From Gemmatimonadota bacterium (GTDB lineage: Bacteria; Gemmatimonadota; Gemmatimonadetes; Gemmatimonadales; GWC2-71-9), in contig QHUZ01000046.1 of the NCBI GenBank assembly GCA_003223395.1, positions 1 to 63,154 on the forward strand: a stretch of 63,154 nucleotides of DNA, written 5' to 3'. The stretch's first letter is position 1. Each line of letters opens with the position of its first letter. Shown piece by piece: positions 1 to 7,733 of the stretch. Made by a program: the position numbers and the translations under genes. The notes below the pieces were generated by a model. That model was not told the origin of the DNA. It saw nothing but the letters and a program-made list of their open reading frames with translations, and did not search any database.

Positions 1-570
1 CCGTCGGCGAGTTGCTGGTCCAATATTGAGGGCCGACGGGGGGAGCTGGGTTGAGCGGCAAACCAAAATGGTCGTTGCGCGCCCGCGCCACGATGCCGGC
101 GCCGACCTCGCGACCGATCGCCTCACCGCGCGCCAACCACGGATGCGGTTGCCCCAGACCTGCATTGGCTTGCTCGCTAACCAGATCCTCGAATGACTGA
201 GTGGCACCTGGAAAGAGATACGTCAGCACAGCGGCCGACGCGCCTGCCACCGCACCTCGCTCCGGCTCCGACCATCGCTGCCAACGGCCGCGTCTGCCTC
301 CTGCACGGCGAGATACTGCGCGACCCCGAGCAAAGCGTACGCGTGGGCGGCTTGAAGCGGGTTCAACGAACCCACGGGCGGCGTCGGCCCGATCGCCTGT
401 GCTCCCGCAACCGCCTGCCAGACCGGGCTTGCGAGCCCGGAGCTGAAAGGAACCCCGCTCCGTGATGCGCTGATGCCGGGCCCGGTTGGCGCGGGAGCTC
501 GGTCAGTGCAGGCCGACAGAGCGGCGAGGACGGACAGCAGAGTTGCTATTTTTGCCGATGGAACACGCAT
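1..570 (-). pseudogene. PAP2/vanadium haloperoxidase-like lipoprotein, frameshifted, 3' end off window
   Basis: The start ATG at 570 has a GGAGGC Shine-Dalgarno sequence and opens a lipoprotein signal peptide with lipobox LSALSAC-type (ALSACTD). The frame continues through VWQAVAGAQAIGP and HAYALLGVAQYLAVQEA, which resemble the N-terminal part of PAP2-superfamily / vanadium-dependent haloperoxidase-related phosphatases. It hits a stop at 223. A second minus-strand frame then continues with GAVAGASAAVLTYLFPG, EQANAGLGQPHPWLARGEAI and GIVARARNDHFG to the window edge; these are typical of the same family. The switch lies near 260-275, so one indel or sequencing error breaks the gene. The catalytic phosphatase motifs would lie beyond the left edge and cannot be checked. 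Family assignment is from sequence resemblance only. Confidence 0.6.
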
Positions 571-741
571 GATGCCTCCACGAGGTCGGGGTGAAACGAT
601 GGGGACAGCGTCGCCTCGTGGATGGGGTGCGCACGGCACAAGGTGGCGTGACAATAAACGCTCCGAAATCGAGCAGCCGTTAGATGAGGGACGGCATGAT
701 TCTGCCTATGCCTCACCGACGTCGTGTCCCTAGTGTTTCCC

Positions 742-1428
742 ATGCCGCTGCGCCTTTCTGAGCACCTCGAACGCGACCGCCCACGCGAGCGTTTCTGGGC
801 CGTCGGGCCCGCCGCGCTGACGGCACAAGAGCTTCTGGCCATTCTCCTCGGAACAGGGACGCGCGGGCAGGACGCCCTCGCGGTCGCCGCGGAGATCCTG
901 GCGCGCGGTGATGGCTCGCTGCGGCGTCTCGCCACCCGGCCCTGGGCCGAACTGGCCCGGATTCCGGGAGTTGGCAGGGCGAAAGCCGCCCGGCTGGCGG
1001 TCGCCATCGAGCTCGGTCGCCGGATCGGAACGGAGCTGGAGCCTCCGCCCGAGCGGATTCGAGGACCGGGCGACGTGCAGCGATACTATGGTCTGCGCCT
1101 CCGGGACCTGGCGGTCGAGGAGTTTCATGTCCTCGCCCTGGGGAGCCAGAGCCAGATTCTGGCGGATCTGCTCATTTCGCGGGGCATCCTGAACAGCTCG
1201 TTGGTGCATCCGCGGGAAGTGTTTCGGGCGGCGATCGCCGAGGCAGCGGCGGGAATCATCGTGGTGCACAATCATCCCAGCGGTGACCCCACGCCCTCGG
1301 CCGACGATCGAGCGGTGACGCGACAGCTGGTCGATGCCGGCCGGGTGCTAGATGTTCCGGTGTACGACCATGTCGTGATAGGAGGAGGAGAGCGGTACGT
1401 GAGTTTCGCGGAGGCAGGCCTGTTGTGA
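742..1428 (+). CDS. radC: RadC-family JAB/MPN domain protein
   Basis: About 228 residues, usual for RadC. The N-terminal half has the conserved ERPRE-like opening (DRPRERF), ALTAQELLAILLGTGTRG and a helix-hairpin-helix segment (IPGVGRAKAARL). The C-terminal half is the JAB1/MPN-type metalloprotease fold, with VVHNHPSGDPTPSADD supplying the His-x-His and Asp ligands. ATG 742 is preferred over the in-frame GTG at 724 because the family opening starts there. The biochemical role of RadC remains unclear; it was once linked to DNA repair, and relatives occur in mobile and antirestriction contexts. The gene stands alone between a broken lipoprotein gene and a BTAD regulator. Confidence 0.92.
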   Translation: MPLRLSEHLERDRPRERFWAVGPAALTAQELLAILLGTGTRGQDALAVAAEILARGDGSLRRLATRPWAELARIPGVGRAKAARLAVAIELGRRIGTELEPPPERIRGPGDVQRYYGLRLRDLAVEEFHVLALGSQSQILADLLISRGILNSSLVHPREVFRAAIAEAAAGIIVVHNHPSGDPTPSADDRAVTRQLVDAGRVLDVPVYDHVVIGGGERYVSFAEAGLL

Positions 1429-1519
1429 GTTGTCCCTGTCCGGTGGTCTGTCATTCGCCCATGTTATAGGCGGTCGATCAGCCCCCGATCACCCGAGAAT
1501 CATCTGGGAATTCATCTGG

Positions 1520-2405
1520 ATGGAGCAGCTTCGTCTCCTGACGTTTGGCGGCTTGAACCTTCTGGTGGGTGGCCAAGCGACGACTGGCTCGGCAACCCGA
1601 CGCCGTCGGCTGGCCCTCCTTGCGCTGCTTGCCCTCGCGCGTGACCGGGGGTTGAACCGCGACAAAGTCCAAGCCTATCTCTGGCCCGAGAGCGACACCG
1701 TTTGGCGGCTTGAACCTTCTGGTGGGTGGCCAAGCGACGACTGGCTCGGCAACCCGACGCCGTCGGCTGGCCCTCCTTGCGCTGCTTGCCCTCGCGCGTG
1801 ACCGGGGGTTGAACCGCGACAAAGTCCAAGCCTATCTCTGGCCCGAGAGCGACACTGCGCAGGCGCGTCACGGGTTGAACCAGCTGGTCTATTTTCAGCG
1901 ACGTCACCTCGACAGCGAGGACCTGTTCCTCGGCAAGAAGACGCTCCGTCTCAATCAGGCACTCATTACGGCCGATGTGTGGGATTTTGAGGACGCCATC
2001 GACGCGGGCGCCCACGAAGTCGCCGTACGGTTGTATACGGGCTCGTTTCTCGACGGCTTCTTTCTGCGCGGGGCCCCTGGCTTCGAGCGCTGGGCTGACG
2101 AGCAGCGCAAGCGCCTGGCGGAACGCTGTGCTCGGGCCTTCGGATTGCTCGCGGCGGCTGCCGTGACCAGGGGCGACCGCCACCAGGCGGTCGAATGGTG
2201 GCGCCGCGCCAGCGAGTTGAATCCCTATGATACGGACACCGTGTTGCGGCTGGCGGAGGCGTGGGTGGCAATCGGTGATCGGGCGGCCGCGGTTCGGTGC
2301 GCCCAGCAGCATGCAGATCTGCTTCGGAGCGAGCTCGATCTTCCTCCGGACGCCAAGGTGATGAGAGTGATTGAGCAGCTGCGAGACGGCTCTGGCACCG
2401 GTTGA
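1520..2405 (+). pseudogene. BTAD (SARP-like) transcriptional regulator split by a tandem duplication
   Basis: ATG 1520 starts MEQLRLLTFGGLNLLVGG, the usual opening of BTAD/SARP-type regulators (winged helix then bacterial transcriptional activator TPR domain). A 157-bp segment is duplicated exactly in tandem, and because 157 is not divisible by 3 the first frame ends at 1801. Removing one copy restores a single 242-residue protein running through LNQLVYFQRRHL, AGAHEVAVRLYTGSFLDGFF and a TPR-like C-terminus (AVEWWRRASELNPYDTDTVL). A downstream TTG at 1710 could still start a protein lacking the first residues. The gene may be broken, phase-variable, or intact with an assembly artefact. It ends convergently with a minus-strand lipoprotein gene. 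Confidence 0.75.
1542..1855 (+). repeat. Perfect 157-bp tandem duplication inside the BTAD regulator
   Basis: Copy one is 1542-1698 and copy two is 1699-1855. The two copies are identical base for base by eye. The length breaks the reading frame of the regulator. No flanking target-site duplication or transposon-like ends are visible, so slippage, unequal crossing-over or mis-assembly are the likely sources. Confidence 0.95.
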
Positions 2406-2420
2406 CGAGTCGCCAGACGC

Positions 2421-2450
2421 GGGGCCCGCGGTCTTGTGCCGCCGGGCCCC
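2421..2450. terminator. Hairpin between convergent genes
   Basis: GGGGCCCG (2421-2428) pairs exactly with CGGGCCCC (2443-2450), and inner CGG/CCG bases extend the stem. It sits in the 63-bp gap between the 3' ends of the BTAD regulator and the minus-strand lipoprotein gene. There is no T-tract on either strand, so it may attenuate rather than act as a classic intrinsic terminator. Confidence 0.45.
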
Positions 2451-2468
2451 GGGTTGCGGAACGTCACA

Positions 2469-2879
2469 TCAGGGACCTGAGTCACATCCACCAATGCAGT
2501 TCCTCACTTCGAACCGTCGAACCCTGATTTCACTGCCGGACGTGACCGTCAACGTCAACACGATGTCTCCGTCAGAGTGTGCGACGAAGAGTGACAGGTC
2601 TCGCTCCGTAGTCGTTGAGGGGATCTGCTGCCCCGCGAGGCGCGTCACCTCCCACCGGTATTGGTAGGCACCGGAACCACCGAAGGCGAATGCTTCCCAG
2701 CTGAAGGACCCGCTGGCATCGATCTGGAACGGACCGGCAATCTCAAATGAGAGAGACTGCACTGGCGGCGGTGGCTGCGGTTGCAGCCGTTGCGGAGTGG
2801 GTTCGACCGCGGACTGGCAGCCGGCCAACAGCACGGCGCATGTGCAGGCGCGAAGCGCGTGAAGCGGAAAGCGAAGCAT
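2469..2879 (-). CDS. Small lipoprotein with PKD-like region, unknown function
   Basis: 136 residues, starting at an ATG preceded by GGGAGGA. The N-terminus is a lipoprotein signal (LRACTCAVLLAGCQ) with lipobox LLAGC, then a Pro/Gln-rich linker (PQRLQPQPPPP). The rest looks like one beta-sandwich repeat similar in style to PKD domains (SFSWEAFAFGGSGAYQYRWE, followed by DGDIVLTLTVTSG). The last residues hold two cysteines (NCIGGCDSGP). Probably anchored to a membrane facing the periplasm or cell surface. I do not recognise a specific family. It is a single-gene unit pointing away from the outer-membrane protein downstream. Confidence 0.7.
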   Translation of the reverse strand: MLRFPLHALRACTCAVLLAGCQSAVEPTPQRLQPQPPPPVQSLSFEIAGPFQIDASGSFSWEAFAFGGSGAYQYRWEVTRLAGQQIPSTTTERDLSLFVAHSDGDIVLTLTVTSGSEIRVRRFEVRNCIGGCDSGP

Positions 2880-3122
2880 AGATCCTCCCCTGGGTGAACG
2901 ACCGGCCTTGTGGCTCTGGTCGAAGTACAGGTTAGGAAGGACCGGTCAGTCCGCAGTCACTCGAGAGTCAGCGAGGAATCATCAGCGGAAATGACCGGCG
3001 ACTGACTTTTGACTTTTAGGCTAGGGAATGCTGGCGTGACCGTCATTTGGTTGCGGATGGGTGGACGCAGACCTACCTTGCAAGGCTGGACGCGAAGAAG
3101 TTCGACACCTGAGGAGGCAGAT

Positions 3123-4175
3123 ATGCGGCGCAGTTCCCGAGCTGTTTTGGTGCTTGGCGCAGTGTTGGGCCTCCTTGTGGTTCCGCGGGTGTCGTATGGT
3201 CAGGGTTGCATGCCCCTTCGCTTCACGTCACCCAATTTCGGTGGCCAGCAGTCGCCATACTTCCAGGCGCGTGAGTGGCAGGTCGGGATCGCTGTCCGCC
3301 GGGTCGCAACCAACCGCTTCTTCGTCGGAACTCAGGAGAACGAAACCAAAGCACCCTTCGGCCAGCCGCTCCACCTGCGGCTGAACTCGGCTGATGTGAG
3401 TTTCACCTACGCGACGAGCGCGCGCCTCAGCCTCACACTGGTCGTCCCAATGTCTTACAGCACCGGCGACAACGTCTATCCCGATCTCCAGCGGCACCAG
3501 GTTTCGAGTACGGGGATCGGTGACATCAATCTCATAGGGAACCTCTGGCTCGGGGCTCCGGTCTCGCATCTCAAAGGCAATGTCCTGGTGGGTTTCGGCA
3601 TCAAGGCTCCGACCGGTCGCAATGACGTGCTGGGGAAGACCTACGACGCGCAGGGCAACGTCACGCAAGTGCCGCTCGTGCAGACCCTGCAGCTCGGTGA
3701 TGGAGGATGGGCGGTGCTGCTCCAGAGCCAGGCCTTCCGACAGGTCCTGCCTCGGGGTTCGGTGTATTTCTCCGGCTTCTACTCGGTCAGTTTAACCCAA
3801 CACACCGACGTGCTGTTTCCAGCGGAGAACAGGTTATGGGCCGCGCCCGACGTGTATTCACTGCGCACAGGTTTTTCCTACGGTATCAAGGCCGAGCCGG
3901 GCATTTCGACGAGTCTTGGTTGGCGGATGGACGGCACGATGGTCCGCGACCTCGTTGGCGGACGAACCGACTACTTTCGTAAACCGGGCTACACGATGTA
4001 CCTCGACCCAGGGGTTGCGCTCCAAAGCGGACCGAATCAGTTCACGCTCAACGTCCCGGTGCGCGTCCGTCATGACTATATGAATATGCTGATCAACAAC
4101 GCTCAAACCGCTCGCCTCGGAATGGGGGGCGTGTCCGACTATGTCATCTACGCTGGTTTTTCCCGGCGATTCTGA
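3123..4175 (+). CDS. Outer-membrane beta-barrel protein (transporter-like)
   Basis: 350 residues from ATG 3123, which follows GAGGAGGC and begins a clear signal peptide (VLVLGAVLGLLVVPRVSYGQ). The mature part alternates short amphipathic strands such as VGIAVRRVATNRFFVG, RLSLTLVVPMSYSTGD and NVLVGFGIKAPTGRND, and it ends with an aromatic residue (YAGFSRRF), the usual C-terminal beta-signal of outer-membrane barrels. The style resembles the transporter/MetA-pathway phenol-degradation-like barrel families, but the substrate cannot be told. An in-frame start at 3009 would add a non-signal leader and is rejected. It ends 7 bp from the convergent TlpA gene. Confidence 0.7.
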   Translation: MRRSSRAVLVLGAVLGLLVVPRVSYGQGCMPLRFTSPNFGGQQSPYFQAREWQVGIAVRRVATNRFFVGTQENETKAPFGQPLHLRLNSADVSFTYATSARLSLTLVVPMSYSTGDNVYPDLQRHQVSSTGIGDINLIGNLWLGAPVSHLKGNVLVGFGIKAPTGRNDVLGKTYDAQGNVTQVPLVQTLQLGDGGWAVLLQSQAFRQVLPRGSVYFSGFYSVSLTQHTDVLFPAENRLWAAPDVYSLRTGFSYGIKAEPGISTSLGWRMDGTMVRDLVGGRTDYFRKPGYTMYLDPGVALQSGPNQFTLNVPVRVRHDYMNMLINNAQTARLGMGGVSDYVIYAGFSRRF

Positions 4176-4182
4176 ACCGCCT

Positions 4183-4677
4183 CTAGGGCGCTGACAGAAT
4201 CTCTTTGAGATGCGTCTCGAACGCCCGTGGGGTGAATGGCCCGATGATGAGGCCGCGCACCAACCCATCCGCCCCAATGAAGACCGATGTCGGGAGGCCA
4301 CGCAGTCTGTAGCGTTTCCGCACGTCCCCGTGCTCGTCCAGGAGGACCGGGAAAGGCATCTGGAACTCGGCGACGAATCTCCGTACGGCCCGCGTCGACG
4401 TCTCTTGATCCCTGCCGTTGACCGCCAAGATGATCAGTCCGGAGTCCTTGTGAGCGCGGTAGGCTGCGACCATCACCGGCATTTCGTCGCGGCAGGGCGG
4501 GCACCAGGACGCCCAGAAGTTGATCACGATCGGGTGCCCCTTGAAGTCGGAGAGGCTGACCGAGTTCCCGTCCAACGTTTTCAGGGTGAACGCGGGGGCG
4601 GTGTCGCCGACGGTCTGGGCAGCGAGCGGGGCGGACACGAAGAACATGGTGGCCGCGATAAGGCGATGAAGAGTCAC
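4183..4677 (-). CDS. TlpA-family thioredoxin-like protein, exported
   Basis: 164 residues from GTG 4677, chosen because a Shine-Dalgarno-like AGGCGG precedes it and it opens a signal peptide ending SAPLAAQ. The mature protein is a TlpA/ResA-type thioredoxin fold: [20 protein letters not shown], then the redox motif [11 protein letters not shown], and the cis-Pro region [10 protein letters not shown]. It should act in the periplasm as a thiol-disulfide reductant. It is the last gene of a minus-strand operon, 17 bp after the DsrE-like gene, which itself contains several cysteines and is a plausible partner (inference). Confidence 0.9.
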   Translation of the reverse strand: MTLHRLIAATMFFVSAPLAAQTVGDTAPAFTLKTLDGNSVSLSDFKGHPIVINFWASWCPPCRDEMPVMVAAYRAHKDSGLIILAVNGRDQETSTRAVRRFVAEFQMPFPVLLDEHGDVRKRYRLRGLPTSVFIGADGLVRGLIIGPFTPRAFETHLKEILSAP

Positions 4678-4694
4678 ATGACCGCCTGTCGTGA

Positions 4695-5360
4695 TCAACC
4701 CGCGAAGATGTAGGCGCAGCCTCGGGACGCCGCGCCGTTGCACGCTACCACGCCGGACGGTACGACCTGTATTCCGGCGAACACCGCGTCGATCCAGTCA
4801 CGATTCACGTCATCGTGCTTCAGGCCCATCTTCTGGGCGACCGTACCGCTGGAGATGGTGATGGCCAGATTGCACACGGCAACCTTCACGCCCCGAGCGA
4901 TCAACTTCTGGAGAGCAGCCTCCGGAACGGCGAAGGCGCCTGGCATGTGGTAGAACGGGTTGCGCACAGCGGGCGCGTGTGTGTCGGGATCCTCGATCTT
5001 GAACACCTCACCCAACTTGTACTTGGTCCATGCCGAGTCGGTCAACGCCAGAGGAATCGCGTTATGACGCAGCACGATCACAACGCCGAGGTCCTTTTCG
5101 GGGAGTCCGTACGCGGGCGCGCCGGTCGTCAAGAAGGCCCACGACCAGACGAGCCCGATACCCTGGTTGACCTCGGGCATATCGTAGAGCTGTTTGTGAC
5201 TGCCGGGAATGCTGTCGAGCCAGCGCGTGAACTCAGTGCTCTGGTCCTGCGACGCCGGGATGTGGCGCGCGAGGGGTACGCCGGCGCCGAAGCCTACCGC
5301 AGCGCTTGCCGCCAGACTCAAGAAATCGCGGCGGCCGGCATGAAATCCTGCGTCATCCAT
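4695..5360 (-). CDS. Tat-exported DsrE/DsrF-like protein
   Basis: 221 residues with a twin-arginine signal (RRDFLSLAASAAVGFGAG) near the N-terminus, so it is exported folded. The remainder resembles the DsrE-like alpha/beta fold: DLGVVIVLRHNAIPLALTD, then LIARGVKVAVCNLAI with the conserved position of the DsrE cysteine, and VVPSGVVACNGAASRGCAYI near the C-terminus. DsrE-family proteins handle sulfur or sulfane carriers in the cytoplasm; exported versions are poorly studied. The start follows an AGGAG. It lies 18 bp after a Ser/Thr kinase and 17 bp before a TlpA thioredoxin, indicating co-transcription. Any sulfur or redox role here is inference. Confidence 0.75.
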   Translation of the reverse strand: MDDAGFHAGRRDFLSLAASAAVGFGAGVPLARHIPASQDQSTEFTRWLDSIPGSHKQLYDMPEVNQGIGLVWSWAFLTTGAPAYGLPEKDLGVVIVLRHNAIPLALTDSAWTKYKLGEVFKIEDPDTHAPAVRNPFYHMPGAFAVPEAALQKLIARGVKVAVCNLAITISSGTVAQKMGLKHDDVNRDWIDAVFAGIQVVPSGVVACNGAASRGCAYIFAG

Positions 5361-5378
5361 TCTCGGTCTCCTGGGGAT

Positions 5379-7718
5379 TCAAGGTAAACCCACGCGTTTC
5401 AGCAGACGTTCGAACCGCGGATCGGCGCGCAGTCCGTCGAACGTAGGGTCAACTCTCAGCGTGAACATTGTCCAGGGGCGCTCCACATAGGCGCTGTCGA
5501 GCTCCGCGAGCGCCCGCTCGTTGTCGCCCAGGCCGACGTGAATCATGGCGAGTGCGTAGTGCGACACGTAGCGACCTTCCCTTGCTACAGCGCCGAGCCG
5601 GTCCAGCTCCGCCAACGCCTGCGCCCGGCGCCCGCACTTCGCGTAGGCGTAGCCGAGGAAACCTCCCCACGCGATGGTGGAAAACACGGGCTTGCCTTCG
5701 AGCTCGGCTAACGACTCGGCGCACCGACCCAGCCATAGGTACGCTCGGGCAAGTTCCGCGCGTGTCGCCGGCCCTTGAAACAGGGAGTCCAGCTCGAGGA
5801 CCCGACGGGACTGGACAAGCGCTGCATCGTAGCGACGCGCCAGGAATAACATCGAAGCCAGGCGGGCGTTATTGACGGAAGAGAAGGGATCTAGGGTAAC
5901 GGCGTTCTGGACCTCGCGTATGGCGTCGTCCATTCGGTTGGTTGCCACGAAGTACCACCCATGGAACAGGTGCGCATCGGGATACCCGGGGTCGAGGGCC
6001 AGCGCCCGATCGAATTCGCGCCCTGCCGCTGCCCAATCCCAGTCGTAAAACAGCGCCATGAATCCCAAGGAGGTGTGCGCCTCCGCGAGCGTGCCGTCGA
6101 GCGCGAGCGCCCGCAGGGCGGCCGCCTTGGCCCTGGCATACACGACGCGCGGTGGAACGTAGCCAAAAACCGCAAGGTGACTATACGCGTCACTCAGCCC
6201 CGCCCACGCCAGCGCGTAGGATGAGTCCTTCTGAATCGCCTGACCAAAATAGTCCCGGGCCTTCGCGAGGCTGGCAGAGTCACGCCGCGCGAAGAAGTAG
6301 CGACCCTGGAGATATAGGTCGTGGGCCTCGGGGCTCCCCGTGGAGCGCTTCGCCAACGCAGCGCTCGCTGGGCCCGAAAGGTGCACGCGCAGCGCCGCGA
6401 CGATGGCGCGTGTGATCTCGTCTTGAACGGCGAACACATCTCGGTCCCGTGCGTCTCGATCGAATTCCGCGGACCAAAGCTCGCTTCCCTTCGCCACGTC
6501 GATGAGCTGCGCACTGACTCGTCGTCGCTTGCCCCCCATCCGGACCCCGCCGTCCAGCACGTAGAGGACATGGAGCTCTCTCCCGATCTCCTGAGGGGAG
6601 GCATTGCTTGTCTTGAGACTGAACGCCGCCGATCGCGCCGCGACGCGGAGTCCTTCGACTTTTCCCAGTGCCGTGGTGAGCTCGTCCGACATGCCAGAGC
6701 TGAAGGGCTCGTTGTTCGGATCGCCACCGATGTTCTTGAACGGGAGGACGGCGATGGATTGACCCGGCCCGTCGGATGTGCCGGGCAGGCGCGTCACGAC
6801 GGCATATCCGGCCACGAGCGCGGCGACACCGGCCGCGACGAACAGGGCCGGACGAGCGGTCTTCCTCGCAAATGATGGTGGAGCCCCCGCCTGCGTCAGC
6901 GCGTCGCTGAAAGCCGCCGCGGTCGCAAATCGGTCCGCCGGTAACTTCGCCAGTGCCTTGAGCACGGCGTGCTCCAATGCAGGAGGCACCTCGCGGCGGA
7001 TCGTGCGGAGCGGCGGCACTGGATCGAGCGTGTGTCGCGCAAGCACTTCCTGCGCCGTCGTGCCCAGGAACGGCGGATGCCCCGCCAACATCTCGTACAG
7101 AACGCAGCCTAGGGCGTAGGTGTCCGCCCGCCCGTCGATCTGCACGTGAGCCGTCGCTTGCTCCGGGCTCATATACCCGGGCGTGCCCACCGCGAGTCCG
7201 GTGTCCGTCAGCTTCTCCGGGCCCGCCGCGACGATCGCGCGCGCGATGCCGAAATCTGCGACGACCGCCTCCCCTCCGGATACCAGTATGTTCTCTGGCT
7301 TGATGTCCCGATGCACCACATCGTGGCTGTGCGCGTAGCTCAACGCGCTCGCCACCTCCCTGGCAATCCTCACAGCTTCGTTGACAGGCAGCTGCTGTTC
7401 GCGGTTGAGTCTGTCACGCAGTGATTCACCCTCCAGGTATGGCATCACATAATAGAGGAACCCGTTTGCCTCGCCGGAGTCGTGCAAGGGGAGGATATGG
7501 GGATGGGTGAGGCGGGCCGCGATCTCGATTTCACGGAGGAAGCGCTCGGCACCGAGAGCCGCCGCCAGCTCGGGACGGAGCACCTTGATGGCGACGGAGC
7601 GGTCGTGTTTCACGTCCCGAGCCAGAAAAACTGTTGCCATGCCGCCGCGCCCCAGCTCCCGGTCGATTGCGTAGCGATCGGCGAGTGCGGCGCGCAAGCG
7701 GGCAACCAGCTCAGCCAT
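5379..7718 (-). CDS. Membrane Ser/Thr protein kinase with TolB-like and TPR region
   Basis: 779 residues. The kinase domain (about 16-275) is complete: glycine loop GRGGMATVF (23-31), VAIK Lys45, catalytic HRDIKPEN (136-143) and DFG (155-157). A single transmembrane helix follows near 285-305 (LFVAAGVAALVAGYAVV). The extracytoplasmic part starts with SIAVLPFKNIGGDPNNEPF, the TolB-like N-terminal domain often found after such kinases, then TPR-like repeats (ALAWAGLSDAYSHLAVFG, EAHTSLGFMALFYDWDW) to the end. It probably senses an external or protein-bound cue and phosphorylates cytoplasmic targets. It shares about the whole architecture with the damaged upstream kinase, so the pair arose by duplication. 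It is followed at 18 bp by the DsrE-like gene. Confidence 0.92.
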   Translation of the reverse strand: MAELVARLRAALADRYAIDRELGRGGMATVFLARDVKHDRSVAIKVLRPELAAALGAERFLREIEIAARLTHPHILPLHDSGEANGFLYYVMPYLEGESLRDRLNREQQLPVNEAVRIAREVASALSYAHSHDVVHRDIKPENILVSGGEAVVADFGIARAIVAAGPEKLTDTGLAVGTPGYMSPEQATAHVQIDGRADTYALGCVLYEMLAGHPPFLGTTAQEVLARHTLDPVPPLRTIRREVPPALEHAVLKALAKLPADRFATAAAFSDALTQAGAPPSFARKTARPALFVAAGVAALVAGYAVVTRLPGTSDGPGQSIAVLPFKNIGGDPNNEPFSSGMSDELTTALGKVEGLRVAARSAAFSLKTSNASPQEIGRELHVLYVLDGGVRMGGKRRRVSAQLIDVAKGSELWSAEFDRDARDRDVFAVQDEITRAIVAALRVHLSGPASAALAKRSTGSPEAHDLYLQGRYFFARRDSASLAKARDYFGQAIQKDSSYALAWAGLSDAYSHLAVFGYVPPRVVYARAKAAALRALALDGTLAEAHTSLGFMALFYDWDWAAAGREFDRALALDPGYPDAHLFHGWYFVATNRMDDAIREVQNAVTLDPFSSVNNARLASMLFLARRYDAALVQSRRVLELDSLFQGPATRAELARAYLWLGRCAESLAELEGKPVFSTIAWGGFLGYAYAKCGRRAQALAELDRLGAVAREGRYVSHYALAMIHVGLGDNERALAELDSAYVERPWTMFTLRVDPTFDGLRADPRFERLLKRVGLP

Positions 7719-7733
7719 GGGATTCCACGATGC

